A stretch of DNA of 24,787 bases from Funneliformis mosseae (lineage: Eukaryota; Glomeromycota; Glomeromycetes; Glomerales; Glomeraceae): the NCBI GenBank assembly GCA_910592005.1, contig CAJVPP010000909.1, positions 1 through 24,787 on the forward strand, read 5' to 3'. Every line of letters starts with the position of its first letter. Within the stretch, counting starts at the first letter, position 1. The translations under genes were made by a program, and so were the position numbers. The notes beneath the pieces were generated by a model. That model was not told the origin of the DNA. It saw only the letters and a list, made by a program, of their open reading frames with translations, and did not search any database. Below, one piece after another: positions 10,812 to 19,929 of this stretch.

Positions 10812-10931
10812 TGTATGATATTATATAAATTTACAAAAAGAAAATTTTGCTTCTTAGTAAAATTTGAGTTTTAAATCTCAAAATTAGTTGTACAAATTTC
10901 TTTTTCTAGATATTTATGTAATATCATATAA
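10812..10931. repeat. Near-perfect palindromic foldback (120 bp)
   Basis: The left arm TGTATGATATTATATAAA and the inverted right arm TATATGATATTACATAAA continue with about 80% pairing (AAAAAGAAA, TTTTG) to a central palindrome TTTGAGTTTTAAATCTCAAA at 10863-10882. The transcript or single strand would form one hairpin of about 50 bp. Possibly another MITE; no target duplication was recognised. Confidence 0.55.
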
Positions 10932-11394
10932 TCTATTCTATTGTAAAGCAACAGGTTAGCAGCTAGTTAGAGAAGATCAGAAATAATGTTATTTAATAAA
11001 AAAAGAAGGGATCTTATAATATAATGTGATACAAAAATATTTTTTTAATTTTAAGTATTTCTATTTTTTGAAGAGAGATCTACAAAAAAATAACATGATA
11101 TAATAATTTATTTTCATTTTTTTAGGAGGTTTCTGCAACAAAAGATATGACACAAAAATTTATTTTTATATTTTTAAAGTTAGAATAGCGATACATTTTA
11201 AAAATTTGATACAAATACATGTTTCATTAGGTTTAATTAATTATAAAAGGATTTTAAAATGGATTTTTTTTTAAGAGGAAGGAAAAAAAAATTTATATGA
11301 ATGAAAAGTTATAATTATTACACAGTTTTTCTTCTACTGGTTTATAATAATAAAGCAAACATACTTTAAGGAACTAAAACATTTCAAAAATCAT
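10932..11394. other. AT-rich spacer
   Basis: No gene. Two similar words GTGATACAAAAATATTTTT and ATGACACAAAAATTTATTTT occur about 120 bp apart (near 11025 and 11145), perhaps traces of a repeat at the edge of the following element. Confidence 0.35.
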
Positions 11395-13683
11395 ATTATC
11401 TGAAATCCTAAAAATCTTTATAAAGAGTATGTAAATGCTTTTGCATTCCATAAAATGATGAATATCAATAGTAAAATACCATGCAAACAAAAGCTTCATA
11501 AATGAGCTCAAAATAGTTGGAAAAAAGTAAAAATGAAAGAAAACCCATATTTTGAATTATTACAAACATTTATTCAACCCATTCAATCTTAATATTTGAC
11601 TTTTTTTTTACAATATCCATCTGTAAATAATCCTTCAAAATCACCTTCAAAATTTTCAAAGGTTCTAAAAGTTTCAGATTTTCCAGAACTCCCTAATTCT
11701 TTAGAACTTCTCAAACCATTAAAACCACCCAAATCCTTAGAATTACTTACTAACAATCTTTCACAAAACGCAATAGTACAAAAGCACTTGTATACAAATC
11801 TTCAAAAGAATAAAGCTGATTTGTATAAATACAATAATTTGCTAAAAGTAGCTACATCATCAGAATTTTGTTTACAATTTACTTCAAAAATAAAAAGCTT
11901 GAGAAGACAGTTGTATTGGATGAAAGGAAACTTAAAAAGTTAAAGGAAAATGCAAAAGCTTAAAAACAAACTTGAGAGAAAAAGAAGGAAAGATTAAATA
12001 AAAAAAATATTATTGAGATTTATGATGCGCTAGGTAAGCTATTATTTTTGATGAAAAATTCTAAGCTTTTGAATAAAATATATGATTGTATCAAATTTGA
12101 AGCAGTTGATCATAAAAGATGTAAGAAAACAATTAAGGTTCAAACTGTCAAGTATCTTTGAGAAGAGATGGAAGAGAAGTATTATGTTTATATGATAAAG
12201 TTTACTGTATAGAATTATATGTAACTTAAGAATATGAAAATGAGAAAAGTACAATGATATCATTATATTACGCAAATTAGTTTAGCATTCATTGAGAGAA
12301 ATAAGATGCCCAGTTACATTGATAAACATTACTATTTAACTTCTGTAAAAGGTATTAAATTATTCGTATCAGCTTTTCCTAACAAAGTTGTATTAATTTC
12401 TCAAGATGACAAAGCTAAGGTATTTATTTTAATCTTTTCTTTAATAAAAGTTTCCAATTTTCTAATTTTCAAGTTTTGTAGGTTTCTCTTGATATGATTG
12501 CAGTTGGAAGAATTTTTAAAACTATACAAACAACAAACAAACTAGTGTTAGTTTCTGATAATGATTTTTTTAAGGCTGTGAAATACAAATTTAATACCAT
12601 TCATTTATTTAATAATAAACCCTTCTAATATGAATGATTCATTACATTCTGATAAATTGAAAATTTTTATTCAACCAGAATATTTTTTAAATACATCCAG
12701 CAAAACACATATATTAGATCTTATGTCAATCAAAAAAGAAGAACTTTATAATAAATTTACATATCATGAAGATTCTGTAAAACCATTATAGTGTTTGTTA
12801 ACAGATGACAGACCAGACAAAAATCCTCAGTTCATTGCAAATATTTTAAAATACTTGTTACTTTTTAAAAAAACTCAACTTAGACTATTTTACAGTTCGT
12901 ACACATGCTTTAGGGTAATCTGCACATAATTCAATTGAGAGAAGTATGGTATCCCTTTTAGAAAGCTAATAGGAATCGAATTAAATGCCTTTATATGGTA
13001 ACTATTTTGGAAATATTAATAGAAAAGTTACCATTGTAGATGAGAATATTAGTCATTGAAATTTTAAATGTGCAGACAAAAGACTTTGTGAATTATAGGG
13101 CTGTGATAATATTAATGATTATCCAGTTATTATCACATATATCAAGGAGCATGATCAGTTAGATTTTTTAGATATAAATAAGAAATCATAGGATTAGATT
13201 GATAGACATAATCAGATCTGTAAATACTCACTTAATTTAAGAAAATATCAGAATTGAAATTGTTGTAAACTATCACGTATGTTCAAAATCTATGAACTAT
13301 TATCCAATTATAATAGTTTTCTACCACTTGTTATACAAGGTCTTGATGGTCATTTTTTAAGTCTGGTTCACACTCTAGAATATTTTAATAATAAGTTACT
13401 AGGCTATGATAAATATTGCTCTAGTATTATCCTAAATTTATATAATAATCTTGTATGTCAAAAATATTGTAAATATTTTTCATCAAAAACATTTTTAAAA
13501 GAGTATACTAAAATATTCCATTCAAGAGAGAGAATGAATTGTGATTCACAAGATCAACAGAAAAAAAATGTAAGAAAGGTAAAGAAAAGAAAGGTGATAT
13601 TTAAGAAAGATCATAGAAACAGGATCATTTTACAATTTTTAATGAACACTAATAAAGTTTTTTTTTATGATTTTTCTTCATAA
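11395..13683 (+). pseudogene. Decayed transposase of an unnamed DDE-like family abundant in Rhizophagus
   Basis: Coding matches run in order across the region: NPKNLYKEYVNAFAFHK; KQKLHK.AQNSWKKVKMKEN; a coiled-coil (KIKSLRRQLYWMKGNLK, then KKKERLNK); YYLTSVKGIKLFVSAFPN with VLISQDDKAKV; an intron 12420-12481 (GT..AG) at AK/VSLDMIAVG; TDDRPDKNPQ; YFTVRTHALG.SAHNSIERSM; KRLCEL.GCDNI; and finally GFLPLVIQGLDGHF-like sequence with a Cys-rich CQKYCKYFSSKTFL end stopping at TAA 13681-13683. Asp in SQDD, Asp in TDD.PD and Glu in IER are candidate catalytic residues. At least one frameshift (near 11936) and others near 12630, 12880 and 12960, plus many TAA/TAG/TGA codons, inactivate it. The frames at 11596-11943 and 13279-13683 are surviving open pieces. 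Family identity is from memory, not a search. Confidence 0.7.
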
Positions 13684-13736
13684 ACTTTAATAAATTTTAC
13701 AATAGTTAAATTATAAATTTTAATTATTACAGCATA
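13684..13736. other. 3' flank of decayed transposase
   Basis: AT-rich junction between the transposase relic and the next TIR-bounded segment. No separate terminal repeat for the transposase element was recognised here. Confidence 0.3.
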
Positions 13737-15656
13737 ATTAGTAATATTTTGATCATCCAGATTTATATAAAATCCTTATCTTTCATGATTAGTGAGGATC
13801 TACATAGATCCTTCCTCACCTCAGCAGATCTTTGATTAAAAAAATTTATAGAATCCCTAAGGATCCTAAATATCCTCAAGAATACTGTATTCAACTTTTA
13901 TTTATTTACTATATGTATTATTCATTAATATTAAATTTATTTATTATATGTATTTTAGTGAAAGTTACATGTTAGTATATATTAAATAATAATAAAAACT
14001 TTTTTACAGTAATTAGAAATCTAAATATTATATATATTACTTGCTAAAAATAATAGAAAAGAGAGCATTAATTATATTCTTTGAAAGCATAAAGATAAAA
14101 AAAAAGAATAAAATGACTTATCACATTTCGTTTAAGAAACTGTTTATTTGTTCAGGTTCGCTAAAAATAAAATAAACAGGTATATCAATTATGTTCCTTA
14201 AAAATAAAAAAAGAACACAGATTACTCACTAAGATCTTAAGATCCTAGTCGTTTAGTTTGTTGGTTTATTTGAAATTGCTAAAAATAAATAAAAAGAAAT
14301 AAAAAAATGAAAACAAAAAAAAAGAATGAACTTATCTTTCTGTTTATTCAGAAATTGTACTTTTGGCTTTGTTCATTCGTTTAGGCTCTATTTCTAAAAA
14401 AAGAAAAGAAAAGTTATTAAGGTATCTTTAAAAGAATAAAAAATAAAAATAATAAGAAAAAAAAGAAAAAAATAACGAAAAGATAAAAAAAAGAAAAAGA
14501 ATAAAATAAACAAAAAAACGAAAGAACTTATCATTTTATTTAAGATCTCAAGATTTCAGTCATTTGACTGTCTATTTATCTGATTTTACTAAAAATAAAA
14601 GAAAATATGAACATTAATTACGCTCCTTAAGAGTAAAAAAAGGGAAAAAAAAAAATGAACTTTACTTTTTTGTTTATTCAAAAGCATTTATCAATTTTGT
14701 CCTTTTTTTTCTAAAAAAAGGAAGGAATATTAATTATGTTCCTTAAGAATAAAAAAGAAATAAAAAAAGATAAAGTGCGACCTTCTTCGTTAATATGACT
14801 AGGTTCATTTAGGAGTAAGTTTTTATTAAAAAATAAATCATCTTTTTTTATAGTCTATAAGACCATAGTATTAATTGACAAACTATTGTGAATCAGACTA
14901 TTAGTTATGCAGAAATCTTTTATCTATTAGTGATAAAATAAATAATAATTAATCAATTTTTTATAAATATATAGTGCAGTAAGTATAATACCTAAAGAAC
15001 GTATCGAGCATATAGCTGATTTAAATAAGTATTAAACAGACTTACACAAATTAATATAAAATAAATAGAAATTACATACTTCAAAAAATGTTAGTAAAAA
15101 TTCTAAACAAAAAAAAACAAAAAAAAACATTTCTAATATACATACCTGCAGTCTTGTATACCAAATCTAAGGTTAGCACCTACAAAAAAAAAACTAAAAA
15201 GAATATTAGAATTTTTTTTTCTATAAAGATTTAGTAATTAAAATAAAAAAAGAATCTTAATATACATACTTACATACTTCTATTAAAAGAAAATAAGTAT
15301 TTACTATAAAAATATATGCCTATTTTCAAAATAAATTAAAGAACATTAAATAAAAAAAAAAATAAAAATCTGGATTTCATAAATCTCAATTACATGATAT
15401 TAAACTAAATTAGTTAGATTTTGCTAATTTGATGTTTGATCAAAATCTACCAATTTTATTGCGTTATTTGAAAAAATAAAGTTCTCTAAAGATTTGTATT
15501 TAAAAATTCTTAGAGAATCTGTTACTCTATAGAATCTTAAAAGATCTTTAAAATTTATCTAAAGATTTTTAGGTAATCCATAAAATTTCAGATCCACAAA
15601 GATTCTATAAAAAATTATAGAATCCTTATAAATCTGAGATCCTAAAATATTACTAA
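13737..15656. mobile_element. Candidate non-autonomous TIR element with internal tandem repeats
   Basis: The left end TTAGTAATATTTTGATCATC and the inverted right end TTAGTAATATTTTAGGATCT are alike and both continue into CAGATTTATA. Next to each end are many GGATCT / AGATCC / AGAATCT words, for example a GTGAGGATCT..AGATCCTTCCTCAC palindrome at about 13791-13818 and a series at 15490-15640. Such subterminal motif clusters are typical of transposase-binding regions. No coding frame is present between the ends, so if mobile it would depend on a partner. No target duplication was confirmed. Confidence 0.4.
14050..14850 (+). repeat. Degenerate tandem repeat, period about 115 bp
   Basis: The word ATTAATTATGTTCCTTAAGAATAAAAAA recurs in variant form near 14066, 14185, 14412, 14612 and 14726. 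Each is followed by an A/G-rich tract and then by a TTATC..TGTTTATT..GCTAAAAATAAA segment. Spacing between neighbouring copies is about 114-120 bp, or a multiple. Purine-rich strand bias (A/G runs on plus) is strong. It lies wholly within the TIR-bounded segment. Confidence 0.5.
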
Positions 15657-16080
15657 TGATTATAAATTATGATATAGTTATTAATCGTGAAATTTCTCAT
15701 TTAAACTTAGTATTCTATGATAATCTATATATCAACTGGATTCAGATAATCAACAAATCAGGAATGTTTAAATATAATAAAATCAGAGTTGCATTATAAA
15801 AAATTAATAAAATAATAGAATTTCAAATCTTATAACTAATCAGCAAAATAGGATTTATAATTTAGATTATGTAATAACTTAATTTTCTTAAATGAAAACT
15901 ATGATAGAAGGAAGAGGAAGAAAACTTTTGAAAATTTAAATGACATCATTTCTATCTCTTCCCTTAGAAATATAAATAAATTATATAAATAATATACTTT
16001 AAGATAGATATTCAATTTTTCTAGATAAGTTATTAATATAAATTTTTTATATAAATCTATACTGTATATTAAAGTATATT
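15657..16080. other. AT-rich spacer
   Basis: No gene, RNA or element was supported in this stretch. Confidence 0.4.
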
Positions 16081-16082
16081 TA

Positions 16083-16254
16083 TAGTTAACTCTTGATATA
16101 ATAAATTCTTAATATAACAAATTTTTTAAACAAATATAATAAAAATACTCTTATTATAATAAATTGACCAATTCAATCTTTTAAATCTTCATTATAGTCT
16201 TATAGCAAAGTTTAAGATCTAGGACATAGAATTTATTATAATAAGAATTAACTG
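16083..16254. mobile_element. pogo-derived MITE (172 bp) with TA target sites
   Basis: The ends TAGTTAACTCTTGATATAAT and, inverted, CAGTTAATTCTTATTATAAT are flanked by TA (16081-16082 and 16255-16256). Both match the CAGTTAACCCTTACTATAAT end of the 2.97-kb pogo-like element in this window, so this is probably an internally deleted relative mobilised by the same transposase. The left terminal C has become T. No coding capacity. Confidence 0.65.
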
Positions 16255-16285
16255 TACTAATAAATTAATATAAAAGTAACTTATA

Positions 16286-16545
16286 CAGTTATTACTTTTT
16301 ATAATCATACTCTGTAAGACTAAAAATAAAAAGTGTGATTATAATAAAAAATAAGTATATAGAAAGGATTTTATATATTATTACTAAGTATTAGTTTTTA
16401 AAAGGTGTAACTATAAAAATACTGTGATTATAAAGGGTTTTTTTATATAGCATTAATAGATATTAATTTTTATAAAATGTATGCTTATAATAAGGGATTT
16501 ATATAATGTGATTATATAGAAAATAATTATAAAGGAAGACAATTG
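16286..16545. mobile_element. TA-flanked MITE, copy 1 (260 bp)
   Basis: Ends CAGTTATTACTTTTTATAAT and inverted CAATTGTCTTCCTTTATAAT are flanked by TA (16284-16285 and 16546-16547). The body matches copy 2 at 17564-17824 across its whole length, including GTGTGATTATAATAAAAA and TTATATAGCATTAATAG. Relative to copy 2 the terminal C and G runs are converted to T and A. Probably a Tc1/mariner-type non-autonomous family; the autonomous partner is not identified. Confidence 0.65.
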
Positions 16546-17563
16546 TATTTTATTATTATAAAAATTTAAACTAAATATAAATTAGTTATATATTTTTAAT
16601 TTTTTATATTTTTCACTTATTTTATATTAATAAGAAGATAAGCTATATTATTTTTATTTTTTTTTATTCTTTTTAATAAAATACTTATATTTCATAAATA
16701 ATCTTAATTTTATTATAAAAAATATAATAAATTTAATAATTTTGTAAAGTTTAATAAATGAAATATTTAATTAATTAAATTTATAAATATCAAATATTTA
16801 ATTAAATCAAATCAAATCAAATTATAAATTATAAAATAAAAAAATTAAGTAATATTTAAATAAAATATTATTTTTGAAATTATTATTAAATAAAAAATAT
16901 TTTTAAATTAATTTTTACTATAAAAATATTAATAAATAAATAATATAAAGTTTATAAATATTTTTATTAAAAAAATTAATAAAATATATTTTAAAAGTTA
17001 AAAATAAATTTACTATAAAAAATATAAGTAAAATATAGAAATTTATTAAAATTTATATTATAAATCATATAATTTTATTATATTTTATGACTTAATTTTT
17101 ATATTTTTGAAGTTTTTTTCTAAAAATTTTTAATAAAATACATACTTAAATTTTAAATACTACTTTATTACTAAGAAAAATTTTAATAAAATATAAAAAT
17201 AATTTAATTGATATAAATAAATAAAATATTTAATTTCAATTTAATCAAATTAGTTATTTTTTAATTTAAATCAATAAACTAATTTGATTTATTTAAATTT
17301 ATAAGTAAAATTAAATTTTAAAAATTTTAAGATTTTTATTATATTTTTAATTTTTTTTTTAAAAATTATCAATATAATTAAGGTTATCAGATTAAAAAAT
17401 CTGTAAAATTTAAATAAGGGTAAAATTATAATAAAAATAATAAAACTATATTAAAATCTTAGTAAAAAATTAAATATTTAAATATTTTTCAAATTCAAAT
17501 AAGTTTAAACAACCAATCTTATATAAAATATAATAATAAATTAATAACAAAAAATAATATATA
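16546..17563. other. Extremely AT-rich spacer between the two MITE copies
   Basis: About 1 kb is nearly pure A/T, with only scattered G and C. A short (AAATC)n run lies near 16803-16822. No gene is visible. Since both neighbouring copies have their own TIRs and TA sites, this is intervening DNA and not the body of an LTR element. Confidence 0.5.
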
Positions 17564-17824
17564 CAATTATCCCCCTTTATAGTTATACCCTTCAGAACTA
17601 AAAATAAAAAGTGTGATTATAATAAAAAGTTACTATATAGAGATATTTTTTATATATTATTACTAAGTGTTGGTCTGAAAGGGTGTGATTATAAAACCAC
17701 TGTGATTATAAAGGAGGTTTTTTATATAGCATTAATAGGTATTAGTTCTTACAAAATGTGTGCTTATAATGAGGAATTTATATGATGTGATTATATAGGG
17801 GGTGATAATAGAGAGGGATGACTA
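17564..17824. mobile_element. TA-flanked MITE, copy 2 (261 bp)
   Basis: Ends CAATTATCCCCCTTTATAGT and inverted TAGTCATCCCTCTCTATTAT are flanked by TA (17562-17563 and 17825-17826). This copy retains GC-containing termini (CCCCC, GGGGG, GAGAGGG) and so is the better-preserved of the pair. Internal GTGTGATTATAA / CTGTGATTATAAAGG words are repeated. Confidence 0.65.
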
Positions 17825-17826
17825 TA

Positions 17827-18420
17827 TAAAGAGCCTTATATATAATCATTTTACTATATAATTATTTTTAACTTATAAATATATTTTTATTATATTGAAA
17901 TAAATAATAAACTTATTAAAATATACTTTTTTATATTTATAAGCTTTTTTATAACACTAATTTTTTTTGATCTTAAGAGAGATATAATTATATAAGATAT
18001 CAACTGTATATATTTAAATGTTTTATTTTATCAAAAAAAAATTCTTATTATTTTTTATTAGATAATATTTTATTTTTAAAAATAAAATTATTTTATATAA
18101 TTATATACACATATATAATATAAATAAAATATTATTAATATAAAAAAGCAAATTAAGTATATATATAAGAATATTTAAAAACTTTATTATATTCTATAAA
18201 TATAATAATACTTAAATTTGCCTTAGATTTTAAATTAATGAATTAAAGAAATACTTTGTTAAAAATAACTAATATATTTGATTATTAAATTGCTGATATA
18301 ATACTGAAGCAACTGCTTTGAATTATATTTTTATATTATATATATCAATTCACTATTGCTAAAATTATTATACAATAAAATAGCATTTGAATTTATCAAC
18401 TATGTAATCAATAAAAAGAG
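17827..18420. other. AT-rich spacer
   Basis: No supported gene. Composition becomes less AT-extreme towards 18400, approaching the gene island. Confidence 0.4.
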
Positions 18421-18426
18421 GCATTT

Positions 18427-18629
18427 ATGAGTATGTTAAATGGGCCATCTCGTAATATTAAAATTGGATGCATACAAGTAAGTTTATTTATATTATGATT
18501 CTCATCATATTTTTTGATTCATGTGCCTTTCATAGGAATAAGAAAAAACGAACAGTCCAACAAAACTTTGGAAACGATGGCTATGATTACTTCCCAAATA
18601 CCAAATCAATTTCTCGAAAACCAAAATAA
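18427..18629 (+). CDS. Candidate small spliced ORF, 45 aa, unknown
   Basis: ATG 18427 opens 17 codons (MSMLNGPSRNIKIGCIQ) to a good donor GTAAGT at 18478. Joining to the acceptor AAG at 18540-18542 keeps frame and yields KKRTVQQNFGNDGYDYFPNT.. ending in TAA at 18627-18629. A nearer TAG acceptor (18535) would give an immediate stop. Codon content is less AT-driven than the spacers. No family is recognised. It would converge on the RBR gene. It may instead be the 3' end of a decayed gene or no gene at all. Confidence 0.22.
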
Positions 18630-18792
18630 AAGAAAATTTGACACACTCAGAAGCAATGTAAAGAGAATAGTTATTTATCGTAGGATCGGGGTAATAAAAA
18701 CGCTATAATTAAAAAATATACAGATAGGAGACAAATATTATTTTGTGTTGCTGAGTGATTTTCAGAGGTAAAGTAATCATATCCAGTTATTT

Positions 18793-19747
18793 CTAAAAAC
18801 GGTACCGTGCTTTACCGTACAACTCACACGTCTTTTCGTGATAATTGTTGCCAAGTGAAAGAATATGTTTATAATCTGCACCGCATCTTAAATATTCGAA
18901 AAAAAATATTAATTAAATGTGAGAATAGGATTAATATCAAAAATCTAAATTGGCACTCACAACCAACAAAATTGGTGTCCACATCCGGTATTGGCACAGG
19001 TCATATGAGAACACCCTTCTATAAGTTGAAAAACATTAATTCAAATGAGTAATTTAACGTAAGGTCAAGAACACATCCTCACCCGACTTAAAAATCCTAA
19101 TATGACATTTAGGACAAGGTTTGGTCTCGCGATCGATAGTATCACGCGTGGCGCCTTCGGTGGTCTGTCTCTCAATATCGTATTGAGCACAGGTTCGACC
19201 TTCATGCCATGGGACATCATGTGTGTAGCAAGTCATTTTTTTACATGCGACACAAATCATAATTGGAGCATCGTCTATTGGAAAATTAGATATTAACTGA
19301 GCTCATTTTCGATTAAAATATAAACGAATTCATTTCCAACCTCGTTCAAAATGCTCTTGTCCCGATCCGCAATTCGGATTTTTGCACCATCGAAAATCGG
19401 GCATTCGTCGTATAGCTTGACGGAAGCAAAGATGGTCATATCTGAAAAAAAAATATATATAAAAATATTTAATTAATATATTTCTGTAACGAATTAGATA
19501 CGGAAATATGTATATACCTTTCAAACAAATCTTTACTGGCAACTCGCTTCATGTCTTCATATTCCATCAAAACTTTGCAAGTTCTCTCTAAACACTCAAT
19601 TTCAGCATTACCTTTTGTATTCAATTGATAATTAATGTTTCTGTTGAGACAAGCGTGACATACGTCTTTATGGCCGCACTTGGTAGTAGAGATCGTGAAT
19701 TCGTTAAGGGGCAAGTCATTGCAACAAATTTTGCATTCTTTTGTCAT
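18793..19747 (-). CDS. RBR (RING1-IBR-RING2) E3 ubiquitin ligase, 224 aa, five exons
   Basis: Exons on the minus strand: 19518-19747, 19341-19441, 19083-19274, 18961-19018, 18793-18886, with GT-AG introns of 76, 66, 64 and 74 nt. The joined frame is 675 nt and ends in TAG at 18793-18795. RING1: C5-x2-C8, C24-x-H26, C30, C33, C52, C57. IBR: C96-x4-C101, C118-x2-C121, C126, H129, H134, C139. RING2/Rcat: C164, C167, C177, C182, C187, C192, C195, the same spacing as parkin and HHARI, so C177 (in SEGCSHMTC) is the predicted thioester cysteine and H179 its partner. RBR ligases take ubiquitin from an E2 onto this Cys before passing it to a substrate. There is no extra domain: this is a minimal RBR core. 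It is head to head with the tri-Ubl gene. All key residues are present. Confidence 0.92.
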
Positions 19748-19929
19748 GAGTGAGTGTTCCGAAATGTTTCAATCCAGATAGAATTTTTGAAAGGAAAGCA
19801 CTTTTAGTGTATAATCACGCTGTTTTTAGCCATATAAGGACAAAATGTTCTATTAAAGAATTTCTCTGTTTTGTGGTCGGAGTTTATGAGAAATTAGCCA
19901 AACTACAAGGCAAAGGTTTAATAAACATT
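19748..19929. promoter_or_regulatory. Shared divergent promoter region between RBR and tri-Ubl genes
   Basis: Only 182 bp separate the two start codons, so both 5' UTRs and core promoters must lie here unless an upstream exon exists. The region holds a perfect CArG box CCATATAAGG at 19830-19839, which also supplies a TATA-like TATAAGG about 90 bp before the Ubl start. On the opposite strand GATTATACAC could be TATA-like for the RBR gene. The plus-strand frame that enters the Ubl Met is stop-free back to 19750 but has no ATG, so a 5' exon or non-AUG extension cannot be excluded. Confidence 0.5.
19830..19839. promoter_or_regulatory. CArG box (MADS/SRF-Mcm1-type site)
   Basis: CCATATAAGG is an exact CC(A/T)6GG match lying in the middle of the divergent intergenic region. 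SRF-type MADS proteins bind CC(A/T)6GG and fungal Mcm1-type proteins bind close variants. Function here is inferred from sequence and position alone. Confidence 0.35.

Noticed and set aside
12042..12275. 77-codon minus-strand frame
   Set aside because: Antisense shadow of the plus-strand decayed transposase, whose coiled-coil and flanking motifs are recognisable.
16286..17824. The two 260-bp direct repeats as LTRs of a retrotransposon
   Set aside because: Each copy has its own terminal inverted repeats and TA flanks, and the 1 kb between them lacks any gag/pol-like sequence, primer-binding site or polypurine tract.
18514..18708. 64-codon plus-strand frame
   Set aside because: Starts inside the candidate intron with a non-ATG codon; the alternative frame reached by splicing is more protein-like.
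18807..19296. Plus-strand frames at 18807-19052 and 19102-19296
   Set aside because: Antisense to RBR exons and introns; the minus-strand RING/IBR cysteines decide the coding strand.
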